A program made the position numbers and the translations under genes. Below are positions 35,745 to 49,439 of a DNA stretch of 64,000 bases, piece after piece. The stretch is from contig JALGQZ010000002.1 in NCBI GenBank assembly GCA_023105745.1, positions 76,115,285-76,179,284 of the forward strand, in the 5' to 3' direction. The notes under the pieces are model-generated. The model had not been told where the DNA came from. It was given only the letters and a program-made list of their open reading frames with translations, and ran no database searches. This DNA comes from Austropuccinia psidii (Eukaryota; Basidiomycota; Pucciniomycetes; Pucciniales; Sphaerophragmiaceae). The stretch's first letter is position 1; each line of letters starts with the position of its first letter.

Positions 35745-38700
35745 CTAAATTTCATGAAATAACGGCTTTATCATTACAAGCAGTCCACATGACAGTACTT
35801 TGTTATCATACAATCCACAGTTACCTTCTATTTCTTCTTCTGATATAATCAAGTGTCCATAATCAAAACCAACAGCTTTATAAATATTCAGATGCAGCCA
35901 ATCTGGTAAGAAATTCACATCAATCTTCAAAGTTTTTAAGATCAGAAAGTTATTCTTCAGTATGCTAGATGGCTCAGAGACTTTAAAAATGCTATTAATA
36001 ATACCAAATCGTCATGAGTTGCCCCTCAGAAAAAATATCACACTGTTGCTGACATTGTTGGATTCAGTTGAAAATATATTGTTCCCAATATTAATGTTTG
36101 AAACTGGAAAATACCAAGGTGAGACAATCCTTGAAGTGGGAGGACTTGTGGGTTGCATGGTAGTGTCTAAGCTGATCCAATCAGCTACTTCCCTTGTGGA
36201 ATGAAAATTCTGTAAGTACTCAGCCAGGCAATCATAATTTTCTTGGTCATGGCAGGATGGTTTGTTATATTTATGGTCATTGAACAGGGCAGGTGGCTGT
36301 GATTCGAAAAGCTGTTTTATTTCACATGGCACGGATGGGGATTTCAGGAGAACGGAAAGGTTGGAACATTGACAGTTATGTTGAAGTAAGGTTTTATCTA
36401 TATCATCTATTCAGAGTTGCAAGAAGTTAATCTTATTCAGTTCAGGTGTTTAATCAATGTGAATATATTGATCTTATTAATTGACGTACATATTTTGTTA
36501 TTTGTTGGCATTTTTGCAAATACTCCAATCAAGCGCTCATAACCCCGTGTGGCTGAGGCTTGTGCTGGGCCCCAACGTTGGAAGAGTTCGGGAATATGAT
36601 CAGCAAAATGATGATTTGGTTTACTTTTCTGTTTTGGGAACAGGAGTTGATTGGAAAGGCAGAATTTTTTCCAATGCTCAGCAAATGCAGTCACATCTCC
36701 TATTGAAACAGTCTAACTTGTGGCAATGTTGATAGCACTAATCAAATGGAATGTATTCTTGGTTAGTTCATTTGCAAGTTCTTCTGACTGACCCATTTTT
36801 CTTTGAATGTTCGCGGATTGGTGTACATCTAATGACATCTGTTGACTGAGCATTAAAAATGGAATATAGACCTTATATAACAGAGCCCATTCAGCGGCTT
36901 TTAAGCTACCATGAGAGGGGGAACCCATGTTGCAAGGTACTCTTGTCCATGATGAGGGAATTATCGTCTCAGATATGATTTGACGGAGATGCTCCAGAGC
37001 CTCACCCTTGATCTGGTGATCACTCAGTGCAGTAATATCCAATTCAGAGGGGATTTCAGAAGTGGGGATGTAATCGGCATCAAATGAAGGAATCTCCGCA
37101 GAACCACTAGATGGATGTTCCGTGTGAGGGGTGCGCATTGGGAAGTAGTTTTTTTGGGTGGAAGTAGTGGGGAGTGGCTCATTTATTATTTTTGCTGCCT
37201 CTCTTCTCAGGGAGCGGGCCTCTCTCAATGTGATTTTTTCAAGAGAGCTGTTGGAGGTCATGGAATCGGAGTCTGAACTGTTGGTGTCATTGGATTTCCT
37301 GCGGGACCTGAGGTAAATTTTTGATTTGGACTCTGGAATGCACAATTTGAAAGTTGCATGATCCTTCAAAATTCCAAGTATTAAATTATGCATTATGTCA
37401 AGATTAACAATTCTGGTTGCATCCCAATACGGAAGGTCTTCTAAAATTGAATATCGCACTCCATACTCATAGGAAATTGCTTGTCTTTGTTGTGGGGTTG
37501 CCCAAAGCCATTTGGCAATGGTTGATTTATGATTTTGATATGAGCGTGTGTAGTGAAATTGAGGACCAATTTCTTCAATTTGAGCTTTGTGAATGGTGCA
37601 AAAATTACAAAAGTGGTTGCCTGAATGGGAAATAAATCCAGTAAGCTTGCGCATGGCAACCACATCCGCAATGGCTGTTAGAATGGCAACACCAATAAAG
37701 GATCATGAAGGACCTGTTGAGGTGGGTGAAAAATGGTAACCTTGCCATAGCTCTTTGAGCTCCTTGATGAGTGGCATTAATAAATAATTCAATTGAAGGG
37801 AAGTTGGCTCCTTTGGACCAGGGATGATTCCTGCAACATAGACATTCTCTGGCTTCAATCTTTCACTTGGGGGGAGATTAAGACAAATAAGCATGATAGG
37901 TCCAATGCTGGCCAACCGGGTTGACTTTCCATGTGCATTAAACCAGTCCACATAAATGGAGAAGGCCAATGCACCAGGAATGGACATGAATGGGGGGTCA
38001 TGGATATTTCTAGTGCCAGTGAAGCGTCTCCAGACCAATCCATCCCAGACGTCACGTTTTGGGGAATCTTCGGGAGTTTGGGATTTTTGATGTTGATGCA
38101 GAATGTCCATAATTCCAGCCTGCTGGAGAAATCTGGCAAGCCAATTTTTGAATGGTTGATAAATGAAATGTTTTGTTGGTATAAACTTTTGCTTCATGTT
38201 GGTTGTGTTTTGGGTGTGGGGTTCAAATGAATAGATGAATTTGCCTAATGATTGTGTGCAAGGGGGATCATGATCATTTGGGTCATTATGGCGTTGACAG
38301 TGGGGTTGGTCAGTTGTGACTGATTCAGTAAGGCCATTAAGAGAGAAACATTGAGGACAACATATATAGTTTTGAATCACTGGCTCCAATTGGAGATGTT
38401 CAAATATGGTACTCAGATCTTGAGGTATATGGAATGCAGGAATGGGGGGACCACCGGAGCTTGAGATGCTGGACTTGATCAGCAGGTTTAGGGCGGGGTT
38501 GAGAATGCGTGAAGCCCTGCGGGGTATATTATACCTTAATGATAGAATGGCAGATATTATCATTCCAAGGTCTTGTGGAGGAAGGGTTTGACTGCTGCTG
38601 TATGGTTTCTGTGCAATTGAATTGAGCCCCGGTGCTGTGGAGAAGGTGATTTGGGTCAATGGTGAATAATCAGCTGGGAATATTTGATCCAAAAGAAGTT

Positions 38701-38905
38701 GTGTGCACTCAGATCCTGATGCAGAAGTAGGGATGTTTGGAAGAGATCTGGGTGCAATGGTTGATTTGAGCTTTTTAATGTGCTGTTTATATTGGAAAGG
38801 TGTGAAGGCAACTCCAGGCCTATCACCCTCAGGGGAAGAGTGTGTTTGAGTTGAGCAGTGTTGAGACATGCATATACGTATTGAGGAATAGCGGCGGGTT
38901 GTCAT
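35745..38905 (-). pseudogene. Tnp2-type (CACTA/Plavaka) transposase
   Basis: One frame runs 38905 to about 36486, then a short intron (GTACGT near 36485 to an AG near 36394), then to 35745. Seen in order: Cys/His-rich segment CCPQCFSL ... CQRH (about 38380-38290), SIYVDWFNAHG with a likely catalytic Asp, CLNLPPSERLKPENVYVAGI, GFISHSGNHFCNFC, NLDIMHNLILGILKDH and GYERLIGVFAKMPTNNK with a likely catalytic Glu. This is the fungal transposase_21/Tnp2 pattern, which would cut and rejoin the CAC termini. In-frame stops at 37703-37705 (TGA), 36713-36715 (TAG) and 36012-36014 (TGA) mean this copy probably cannot make a full enzyme. It reads outward toward the left TIR. Confidence 0.85.
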
Positions 38906-39866
38906 TGTTGCAGGAATTGGGAGTACGGTTGGTTTGTGTATAAATATCTATGGCTGATGTGAAAGTGTTTAGGAGTGTTATTAATTGGAAAAAAAATTGA
39001 CTAATTATTTATGAAGGGGGAGATGATTTGAGCCATTTGAGAATTTTATCCCATTTGCAATGGTGCGTGAGCTGCAGCTGATGGAGTGTAACATGTCTCA
39101 CCTGGATGGCGGAATTGGTTAGGAGTTTAATTGGGTAAAATGCCATGCTGCTCAATGCTCATACATATTCTATTTTCTTTACACATGGCGATACTGCGGT
39201 TTTGACCCTTTAGGGGTGTTCCAATAGGGATGTGTCATAATTGATTTGAGGGGATTGACATTCAAACTATGTACGCTGGCACGCCATCGTACATGGCTTA
39301 AACCTTATTACAGACATAACGATATAACTCTATTACATAAGGGGTTGGAGTGCAGCTAAAGTCTTGGTATTTGGTTTGAGTGCAGCAGGCTTTTAATCGT
39401 TTGGAATGTGATTTGGATTGTCTCGCCTTTGTTGAAAAGGTGATGTCTATTTTGTGGGTAAATCCTTCATGAATATACCCCTTTACAGATGTACAATGCT
39501 GTGGAATTTCAATGCATATATTGGCAGTTTGGATAATTCACAAAATGTGACAATGGGGAGGCGGAAATGTTACCCAATATGATTACTTATGGATGATGGG
39601 TCCCCTTTGAGATCAAGGGAATATTACATTATATGGTGGTAGGCCATGCCGGGTAGTTTCCGACAAAAGCGGAGGAGCTCAAGAGGAGGCAGGGAGGATT
39701 CTCCTAAAAAGAGGCTTATTGGACTTCCACGCGACACTTAGTTCCAACTATTCATAGAATTTCTCTATTCTAAATTTGAAACAATTTCATCTCATATCAC
39801 TCTATTTTATCATAATACTGAGGTGTTTTATCTAGTTAAAAATATTACTGTACTTTTTCGGCCCTT
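38906..39866. other. Divergent intergenic region between transposase and gene 1
   Basis: No gene seen. It must hold both promoters. It contains palindrome P6, and 39706 onward matches the first 56 bases of the window. Confidence 0.5.
39269..39294. promoter_or_regulatory. Element palindrome P6
   Basis: ATGTACGCTGGCA / CGCCATCGTACAT, 26 bp, symmetrical outer arms ATGTACG/CGTACAT. It sits between the divergent transposase and gene 1. Confidence 0.68.
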
Positions 39867-41927
39867 ATGTCATCTTTCAAGTCACATAAATCCCGTTCAG
39901 GTTCTGTTCATGACTCAAATAGTGAATCTAGCATAGAATATGTTCAAACACAGTCACCATTGAGTCCCACATTCCTCTCACAACCCCCATCGCATCCTCA
40001 ATGAATGTATCAGGTCTTAACATTGATATAGGCAATCCAAAGGCTCCAACTTCAAGCACTTGGTCGATCCCAAATATTTCCGTCACTCCAATTCCCCCGA
40101 ATCCCACTAATACACAAACGCATGTGTCTCAGGGGCCAGAAGGCACACCTCAAATTTCATCACACACTAATCCCCAATCAAAATTTCCACGTGAGTTCCT
40201 CCTTAATCCCGGTCGGAATCCAGTCGCATCCCAGGATCCCTTTGGCCCAAGTAAACAGCCAACCCTCAATATTCCATCAGGATCTCAGGTTCATGTGGGT
40301 GATGAAAGGCGTGTGGATGGGGGGCGACGAAAAAGACCATTGGAGAATGTAACTTGGAGTGGTCTGTCGGAGGGGAATCCAGGATTGACTCTTCATCAAA
40401 GTAAGTCATTTTAATTTCGGAGTATAACCTTTTTCACAATTTGATATGTTTGTTTCATGGGTTAGATATGGCACCTAAAGGCAAGTCAGTCCGATCTCAG
40501 GAGCCAATTGAAGATTGTGAGTATGACCAGTCTTTGTTAATTTTTTGATGTGTTAACTGATGATGTGCATGGCAGGTGATGAACTTTATGCATCTTCACC
40601 TCTGGTCCATAAAGAGAAAGTCACTGGACGTCATCATCCATATGCCTCCAAACCAAGAACAGCTCATGCCAGTTCATCAAGAGAAAAAATGGTGGATGAT
40701 GAGGATGAGAACATGTCTCCGACTCAAATGGAAACAAATGATGAACCAAGGAGTGACAATTTCACGGCGCATGAGCATGGCACTCAGTCAAATAATGAGT
40801 TCACCCATCCTCAAATGCCCCTTGCCCAGAGTATTCTTGAACAATCCGAGGTCAGACAGCAAAGGAACCAGGCGCGTAAAGCTCACAATGTGGCAAAACA
40901 TGCAAGCCAGAAGGAGCAACAAAAATGGCTGAAAGCAGAACTTCCAGAGAATGTCCATGGAATGCGATCAGCAGTACATGCACATTGCCTGTTCCTACTC
41001 AAAGTTAGGGATAAGGATTTTTCCTCACTACCAGCACCACCAAGCACAGAAGAGCGTGAAATTGCAATTCAAGTGGCTGGTCATCTCGGATATGTCCCCG
41101 AGGATGTTTTCAATGAGCCATCAACACAGGTTCAGTCTCAGGGCTTCCAAAGCTACTGCGAAAATGAGCTCCACAAGCTAGGACTAAAGCAATTCACTTG
41201 GGACTGGGAGAGCTCATGGCAACATCCATTCAATGAGCTGATGTCTATGGTGTTTTACCGTACATTCCGTCTTGCACTGGTCAGCACCGAGTATCATCAT
41301 TACTGTTGGAACAAGGATCATAATAACTATGGGGTCGTGGCGGCTTTAATGGAGCAATATTTCACTTATTTGAAAAGAGAATGGAAGTCTATTCAAAAGG
41401 ATGCCGAGTATTTGGTTAAAAAGAAGGAGAATCAAAAGCTCACAAAGATTTGTCAAAGGCTTAGTTAATGTATCTCTTCTTCATTGTGAGCAAAGACTAA
41501 TAATGATCTACTTCATTATGTGCAGACCTGTGAGCGCCGTCGTGAATGGTGTGATACGGCTAAATTTCCCATTCTAGCATCACAATTCAATGACCCTAGA
41601 GTATGTTCAGATACTGAGGAGGTACTGGAAAATGGCCGTCAAGTTTACCGCAAAGTGGTATTACGCTGGCGCTCCCAGTTATTTAATGAATTGGTATTAA
41701 AAATGGATCGAGACATAGAGTTTTGTAATCGCATTAAAAAAAAGGGTAAAAAAACTATTGATAGATTGCCAGAATTACGATCGACAGATGATGGTGATAT
41801 TCCGGAAGGCTTATCATTTCAGGTATTTGATCAAGATTGGCCCAAAGGCTGTAGTAAGATGCAGACTAGCGCCCTCAAGATACTTGACATGCCAGTTATT
41901 AGGCCGAATGGTGATGCTCTGCAATAA
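39867..41927 (+). pseudogene. Gene 1 (Unit B copy): unknown function
   Basis: Better preserved than the A copy: exon 3 (40576 to about 41458) and exon 4 (41526-41927) are open. Exon 3 continues past the Trp that is a stop in A, through a Lys-rich segment (KKKENQKL). Exon 1 has lost one base near 39970 and soon meets a stop. The exon 3 donor is GC instead of A's GT (41459), tolerable as a GC-AG intron. Exon 4 carries EWCDTAKFPIL and ends in a TAA at 41925-41927, though A suggests a possible further donor there. No known fold recognised; the basic central region and transposon setting fit a DNA- or chromatin-binding accessory protein, which is only a guess. Confidence 0.7.
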
Positions 41928-42265
41928 CTTAGTAATATAAATGTATAGCACCATTACAAATTAACATTTTGTGAATTATTTGTGCAGGTGTAATACAATC
42001 TGAGTATTATTTCTTAAAGATGCACCAACTTGCTAAATATGTCAGAATATAGACAATATGAATTGGAATGTATCACTGTCTCCCTTAGAAAAAAGACTCT
42101 ATTGCTCATTTTCATTGAGGAAATATTGAAGGAGTTCGATCCAACTCATGGTGTTCATAATTGTGGACCTATGCCAGGGTGAACAAGAGTTATCAACTTG
42201 GTCAAACACAAATTATATAATATCAGTAAGGCTCACGCAGTTAATGATTTTTTCTTTTCTTGGAC

Positions 42266-44646
42266 CTATTGGTGTTTGGAAAATGGCATGTCCATAAGGA
42301 AGGATTTTAGAATAGCAATACAATTAGGGTCAAAGATGATCTTGAAAGGTACCTTCCGCATTTTGACCTCAACTGAATGACCTTTAAAGGTTGTTGTTGG
42401 CCAATACGATGGAGTCGATCAACAGCCTGAGCCTCGATGGCTGGGTTCCAATTGGGCTCCTGGAAATGTAGATGTCAGGGGCCGCAAATCAGGGCAGAAT
42501 TTTGGGGGTCCCCTCACCATTAAATAGACTGTATTAGCACAAGTTATATTGAGGCCAGTTGCAGCTGCGGCAATGGATGCAATCAGTACTTCACATTCAG
42601 GATTATTGAAGAAATTCTCCAATGCCTTCTCCTGTGCTCGTGCTGTAATTGTTCCATCACCTCATGCTGAAAGGATAGAGTGATGGGCAAGTGCAATACC
42701 AATTCTACAATATGAAAAATTCAGATGGATTCAATTGGTAATGGATGCATATTAGAATTATCGCACAAATCTAGAAATTGGGTCCATTGGGTATAAACCA
42801 CCAATTTGGTTGGACCACACCTTGTTTGTTTGTTCTTCATTAAGCTTTGTAGGAGGTGTGCAATTTTACTACTCATCATGCATGTTTCCACATCCACAAT
42901 AGTTCGTGTGACTTTTGGGGAGTTATCCTCAGTGCTCCTGCCCTCGGGGTCTTCCAAATCCGCCTCCGCAATTGTGTTAAGCATGATGTGATGGTTACAA
43001 CATATTTGCAGCTTATTAATATTTCTGAAAAATTCTCCTGGTCCTTTGCTTTTGGATGATAGGAATTCTTCATATAATATGGAATATTCTTGCTGCATGG
43101 TTGGGTTGAGTGGGAGCAGCTCATAATGATGGCTAATAGTGGGGAGGGATTCGAGATGTGTGGTTTTGGTGTGGCGCAAACTTAAATGCCGCAATGCCAA
43201 ATGCAAGATATCATTGCAACCTTTGGAAAGACTACTCAGGATGAATGGTGACCAGTTATCTTGATCGGCACTCTGGGTTTGAGTGATGAATGATATTATG
43301 CCCAAAAGGTCATAAATGGTGTTGTGAATACGTGTGCCTGTTAAACATATTTGACGGGATGAAAGGAGCCTATTAATGGCACGGTGAGTGGCAGTGTATT
43401 GAGAGCGAATATAGCTATAAGATGGGGCAAGGGTTATTGGATATAAAAGGTAATTTGAATCATTTAAGATCAGACACTCACTGTGCTTCATCCAAAATTA
43501 TACGATGCCAATTGATTTGAAAAATGAATGATGTAGAGGTATTGGTTTGCTTAAATTCTTGGGTGATAGTATTGTAAGAAGTGATGATGATATCATATTT
43601 TAAGATGTCGTCTCTGGATAATGAGTGACGAGTGGGACCATGGTAGATTTTGGAATGCAGCGCTCCAGCCTGAGCATGCTTGGATATTTCTGATTGCCAG
43701 TTGGTAATTAAGCAAGGGGGCAGATGATCATGGTGGGCGTGGAGCGATGGGGGTTTGCAATCATCCGCTCCTTGGAGGTACCAATTAGAGCAATGGCCTG
43801 AATGGTTTTACCTAATCCCATATCATCCGCAAGCAGTCCCCCAAGAGGGGTATTGGTCGAAAGGGATTCAAATGAGCTAACGACCCTGTTTGTAATGATG
43901 TGCCTGGCATTGAAAGTGGATCCTGGGGGTGAGGTGGCCCAAAGGTTACGGGCTGATTGGCCATTGGGGATTTCTTGATCACAGAGAAAAGCTAGTCCGG
44001 TCTTTTGATGAGGGAGGAGGGGGGTTTGAATAATGGCATGGGGCGGGGTCATCATGGGGAGGTCTGATCCACTGGGTAATTGTATCAGTTTCTGCTTGGA
44101 AACCAATGATGAAACAGCAGGATATGAAACTGGCGTTGAGTTTGAAGCGGGAAATGTCGGAGTGAAGAGTTGACATTGACTATGAGTATCACAGTCATAT
44201 TCTTTGGGCATTTTAAGCTTGAAATCTTGTGTTCGAAAGCTTTCCATTATAAATAAAATGTTTGGATACCTTTTGAAGAACATCAATGCTAGATTAGGTT
44301 TCTGAGATGAGGAGGGATCATTTGCATCAGTCATAAATACTCCCTCAACAAATAATATTTGAGAAGGATTGGATTGGAAATTTTCAATCCATGCCCCACC
44401 AGGACCACAGTGCATGAACGTTTTTGGTGCCCCAAGGAATGGTATCAACGTTTTGGAAAGGGTTCCAGGTAGAGAGCCAATAGCATGCTGGTGATTGGGG
44501 AGATAAACAAATATGTTGTGTTGATTGTGCCATATGATAATCCAAGAAGCTAAGTGGGAATCCTCAGGATTTAAGGCTATATCACTATTTATTTGAATAC
44601 GAATATTAATCAGCCCAATGCAAAGTGGTTGTGAAGGGGTTGACAT
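42266..44646 (-). pseudogene. SNF2-family ATPase, Rad5/Rad16-like (Unit B copy)
   Basis: Exons by homology with A: 44646-43482, 43414-42767, 42714-area acceptor at 42704 to 42518, and 42459-42266. The N-terminal 310 codons are open, including ADDMGLGKT, and the two nonsense codons of copy A are absent. Instead one base is missing in a G run near 43715, just after the MIICP motif. About 20 bp are lost after motif VI near 42380, and motif V reads AAAATGL. The donor of the second intron is GTGCGA. Since A and B are broken at different sites, their common ancestor may have encoded an intact protein. Confidence 0.83.
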
Positions 44647-45011
44647 GATGGCTATTTTAAATTATTTGGGGACAGTTGGAAATTATATGATCGGGAGGGG
44701 TTAGCTAAACGGAATGAAGACAAATAGGTGCAGATGGAGAACTTATATGAGAGGCAGCAATGGGGTCAAGGGGGGATGTCCTGTGGTTACGTGCATGGTC
44801 TTGATGGGGATGGGCCTCTTGGGCTCATAATTTTCATATCCGATTTGGGGTATATATCAAGGCAAGGTGGCCAAAATGTGGGTGCACCGATATGACTGCT
44901 GGATCTGCAGCAAGGTACAAAACCTTTGGTGGAACAAGGTTGACATTAGCATATCCAAAATTGGGTGGGTTGTAGCAACTTATTGTGGAGGGCATATCAG
45001 AGGCATGCAGT

Positions 45012-45178
45012 CATGTTTGCTGGTGTGACAGAGAACATGGATGCATATATATCTTCCTCAGGTTAATTGTCGCACAGGGACCTACTGGGCAATGTTGGCC
45101 GTTTCAAAGGGCAATCTCACTGTGGGGATGTTTGTGTGTGGGCGGGTGAGATATGTTCGGTGGCGTGCCACCAAACAT
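45012..45178. promoter_or_regulatory. Unit B palindromes P1 and P2
   Basis: P1 at 45012-45039 is partly degraded. P2 at 45153-45178 reads ATGTTCGGTGGC / TGCCACCAAACAT, almost fully symmetrical. Same place as in Unit A. Confidence 0.6.
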
Positions 45179-46130
45179 GACTTTGGTTTTGCGTGAAGTT
45201 TTTTGATGACTGATTCCAACTAGGCTTCAGGGGGGGAAGTGTGGCATGATCAAACGGGGCACCGACCGTGAGGCATGATCCACATCTACATTCACCCCTA
45301 TTGCGTTTGAGGAGGCTACTAATCCCCCGAGATTGGGATCACGGTCTTTGCCTCACGCGTGTACAAAACTCCGGAGAAAGAGGCCACCCACCCAAGGGAA
45401 TTTCTGGCTGCAAGCCAGGTGCCACAACTTGCGCGGGGCGTGTGAGAACGTGAAGAAAATTACCCGCGGTGGGAGAACCAGCCTCAGCAATCATAGTCTG
45501 GGATTATTATAATGTGGATGAGGCTGAAGCAAATCCACACTGATTGGCCTCAGGTTTCCACGCGCGAGCAGGTGAGCGTCTGCAGTCAAGCTGACCACCC
45601 GATCAAGAAACTAGCCGGTCGGAACACTGGCAGTAAAATGTCTTCCAGGCGTGTGAAAGTTGCCTGTGTATGACCCGTTGGGGGGTGCGTATGAAAGCGT
45701 GTGGCTGCCCGACAATGAGCACGCGCAATGAACAAGCAGGGCCAGTCATTGTTGGCCCCAACAATGGCACCGGAGTGAATCCACTGTTTGTGTATTACCC
45801 AAATAATAAGTCATCCCATTATGACCCACTTTCATTAACTCGGATTACACCCGCGTCTATGGCATTGTTACGCAGAGCTCTCCAAAAAGGTGCACCAAAG
45901 GGATGCAGTTGAGATATATGACTCAATGGCTTGACATGATTTTCATGTTACATTGCTGAACAGCTTTTGCTCTGCCCCGCAGCATACATTTACAAAGGTG
46001 TACTGCGTACTACAGTGTTGGCTGTACAGATTAGGAAGCTGTAATACTACTTGAGCCTGCATGCATATAGTGAATGTGCATGCACCTTCCGATCGTTTGC
46101 ATATACGTAGCTCATGTGCCACATGCTCAG

Positions 46131-47256
46131 CATTGCATTTCACCTGATTTGCACACGCAAGCTGAGCATGTCATGGTCAAAAGCACCGTGTGAAAGTGCT
46201 CAGTAAGGCCATGGAATGAACGTTTTTTGCAATAGTTCATTGGAAGGCTCAGTTTTTTGCACTTCACCAAAGCGTGTGAAATGCTGCACCTGGCTGAAAT
46301 GTCATCCGATGCAGTGCCAAATGCTCAGATTGTGTGCATACAAAAACGACTGAGCAATGGCTCAGCACGGTGCATTTGATATTGTTATATGAATGATTCA
46401 ATTACTGTGCAATTAAAATGTTCAGCCACTGAGCATTTCAATTATGACCCGAAAGCAAATCTGAGCAATGGGTCAAGGAAAGCTCATGCTGTATTCACTT
46501 GTCTTACAGCCCCCCCCTTTGTTCAAAGACTATCACCAGGCCATACGGCCGGTAATCTCGCCGGGGTCACTTGTGACCAAATGCACCGGGTGCATTTCTG
46601 CATGGGGCACTTGTGCATTGCACCCACAATGCACATTCAATGAGGGCCTCACGACCACCCTCCTGGGTGCTCAGGTGGCTATTTCAGCAAACAAAGGGGC
46701 TTTGACTGAGCTTGACAATTCAATCAATAGCAATACTCAGCGGTGCATTTGATATTGTTATATCAATTGTTCAATTACTGTGCAATTAAAATGTTCAGCC
46801 ACTGAGCATTTCAATTATGACCCAAAAGCAAACCTGAGCAATGGGTCAAGGCAAGCTCACGCTGTATTCACTTGTCTTACAGCCCCCCCCTTTGTTCAAA
46901 GACTATCACCAGGCCATACGGCCGGTGATCTTGCCGCGGTCACTTGTGACCAAATGCACCGGGTGCATTTCTGCATGGGTCACTTGCATTGCACGTTGAA
47001 TGCACATTCAACAAGGGCCTCACGACCACCCTCTTGGGTGATCGGGTGGCTATTTAAGGAAACAAAGGGCATTTGACTCAGCTTGACAATTCAATAAATT
47101 GCAATACTCAGCCAGACCCCCATTGTTCTTCTGCCTCACGCGAGCATTTCACTTCTCAGTTGCAGCCTTCACTGAGACTCAGCTTCAATTTTGCCCACAC
47201 GCCTTGAAGCTGAGACTTTTGCGGGTGCTGCAACTGCTGAGATCGTCTCAGCTTCA
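46131..47256. promoter_or_regulatory. CTCAG/CTGAG-rich promoter region of gene 3 (Unit B)
   Basis: Same motif cluster as A 8196-8955, enlarged by a local duplication (46371-46743 repeated at 46744-47112). It ends at the conserved TATA box 47263-47270. Confidence 0.6.
46371..47112 (+). repeat. 373-bp tandem duplication in the gene 3 promoter
   Basis: Both copies start TGCATTTGATATTG and end at CAATACTCAGC. Unit A has a single copy. The two copies differ by several percent, so the duplication is not fresh. Confidence 0.85.
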
Positions 47257-47692
47257 CCATGGTATAAAAGACCATCTTCACACGACATGCACTTCACTTT
47301 CTCTCTCACCGGCTCCACTTCGTTCAACCTCACCCGCGTTTGTCCTTCTTGTGCGTATTCCCCTTTGTCTTCCTGCCTTTCTATTTTTGTCTTTCGCACT
47401 CCACTAAACCCACTTCCCTTCCTTTTGCCTGTTTGTTTATTCTTCTGATCCGTTCAGAACCTCACTTCTATCCACCTCGTGCGTTACCTCTTTTTTAAAC
47501 TTTTGTCGACATTACATACCGATATTAATACTTATTTTTCTTCACGACTCTTTTCCAGACTTTTAAAAACTTCCGACTAGAGCGTTCTTATTTTGTTTCG
47601 GTTTTAAATTCATAATTCATCGTACGTCTTCATTTTTTCTCTTGATTGTTTACTTTGTATGCAGTTAATAACCTCAATTGTTTTGTTTTTAG

Positions 47693-49153
47693 ATGTCGTG
47701 CACTTTATGCACCAAGCAGGGTATCCCCTGCATTCGTTCCTCAACGACGAACGACGCTTGTGATGCTTTCCAACAAGCACACAAGAAATGTTTGTTCGTT
47801 GTCCGCCCCTTCCGACCACGAGGCCAGAAGAGTTCCCGCCCAAGACGCCCTCGCAAGGACTCCTTTGTGGTCGACGATGATGAAACCATTTCCGAGCGTG
47901 AATGGACGCCGGGCCCCCAAAGAGGCCAACGGGAACGATTCCGGACGATCAGCCCTGTCCCCCCCAGTATCGATTTGTCCACTCCCCCTCCTAGGCCACC
48001 ATCCGATGGTCACTTCACTCCTTGACCGGAGCGAAGTGATTATCCGGCCGATGAAGGATGGCAATGGCAAGAGGACATTCAAGCTTGGGCTGATTGTCAC
48101 CATGTCTTGTCACTGATGGGAATCAAATGCCAAAGTAAGTTTTATTTCTCTTCATGCAATAATACTGACTTTTTTCCATTACTCATAGAACAAAACCCCC
48201 CGAATCCCCCCGACATGACTCTCCCGTTCCTAGTTTGCCTCACGAGCAAACCCCCCGGCAACCCACTCCAGGCCCGAGTGGCACCCGATGGTCTGTGGAA
48301 TTATTCCGCGGTAAGCAGCCAAAGTTTCATTTCATTTTCACTTTCACTTTTGAGTCGAGTAAACTGACTCTTACTCCTTTTTTAGAACCCTCCCAAACTG
48401 AAGAGCCACTTATTCCTGGCCCAAGTGCATCGTCCCAACCACCTGAGGACAATACGACTCGTGAGCCAGAACCTGAGGTGGCTCCTACGCAATCCACGGA
48501 GGAACCTTATGGTAAGCCACCCCTTCTTTCTCTTCGATCCATATCCACTTTTCCTCATTTTTTCTTTGACCGTCTCCAGATCGTCCCGCCACTCCTCGCT
48601 CAATCATCATTATTGACGATACGCCCGTCGGATCCCCCCATCCCCCTTCTTCTTCACCGACTCCACCATCTTCCCCTCCTCTCCTACCCCGGTTCCTTCT
48701 CAGGATCTCCCTCCCATTGCCCCCGAGAACCCAACAACCTCCTCCCCCCCGGTGCCAAGCTCCTCTCATTCCCACGATGACACTCGCCAGGAATTCACCG
48801 ACCTGCGACCGACCCTAATGATTCCTCGAGCCATCGTCCATGAATCAATCAACCGAATCTTGTTGGAGCATCTCCGCTTTCTCCACATGATTCCTTTTGT
48901 GGATGCAACTCATCGAAATGAGATGCACCGGGAATTCCGGGAGGAACTAAACTCCCTCCTTGGCGAGGCAATGGAGGCTTATCCAAAGGAGGACATCACC
49001 GGGATAGTCTTGAAATACTTAGAAAAATTAAAAAAAATTAAAAAAAAATCATTCTTTCCTCTATTTATTATTTGTAAAACTTTCTTTCATATAAATTTTT
49101 TGTATCAAATGATTGTTATTTTCCATTTCTATTACATTCTTTGCTCACGTTAA
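47693..49153 (+). pseudogene. Gene 3: Zn2Cys6 DNA-binding protein (Unit B copy)
   Basis: The ATG at 47693-47695 is intact directly after a TTTTTAG acceptor, which fixes the start. The zinc cluster has lost its fifth Cys (ACDAF where A and D have ACDAC). A CGA-to-TGA stop follows at about 48024 in exon 1. Introns at 48135, 48309 and 48510 (GTAAG donors) match A. The final TAA of A is lost, so the frame runs on to 49153; the natural end is near 49026. The SUMO-interacting-like Ile run and the C-terminal domain are conserved. It lies downstream of a TATA box at 47263. Confidence 0.72.
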
Positions 49154-49439
49154 GTTATATTTTCTTCAATGGTTCAAATATCCTATTGCATGAGAAAATG
49201 TTTTATAAGTGCCCTACCAAAGGTTTGAGTGAGTATTTGTTTGTGTGACCCTCTTTTTCTCAAAATGCGCCAATAGTTGCCGTTATCCTCTCCTATATTT
49301 TCTTCTTCCATGGTTTAGAGCCATATCCATTCTTAGCTGTAAAAAAGCGGGAGCTTCCCGCATGTGAGCAATCCACTCCAGATTTTTGAAACATGGCCTT
49401 TCCTATGGTCACACGCTATTAATCTTACTCATGTATCGA

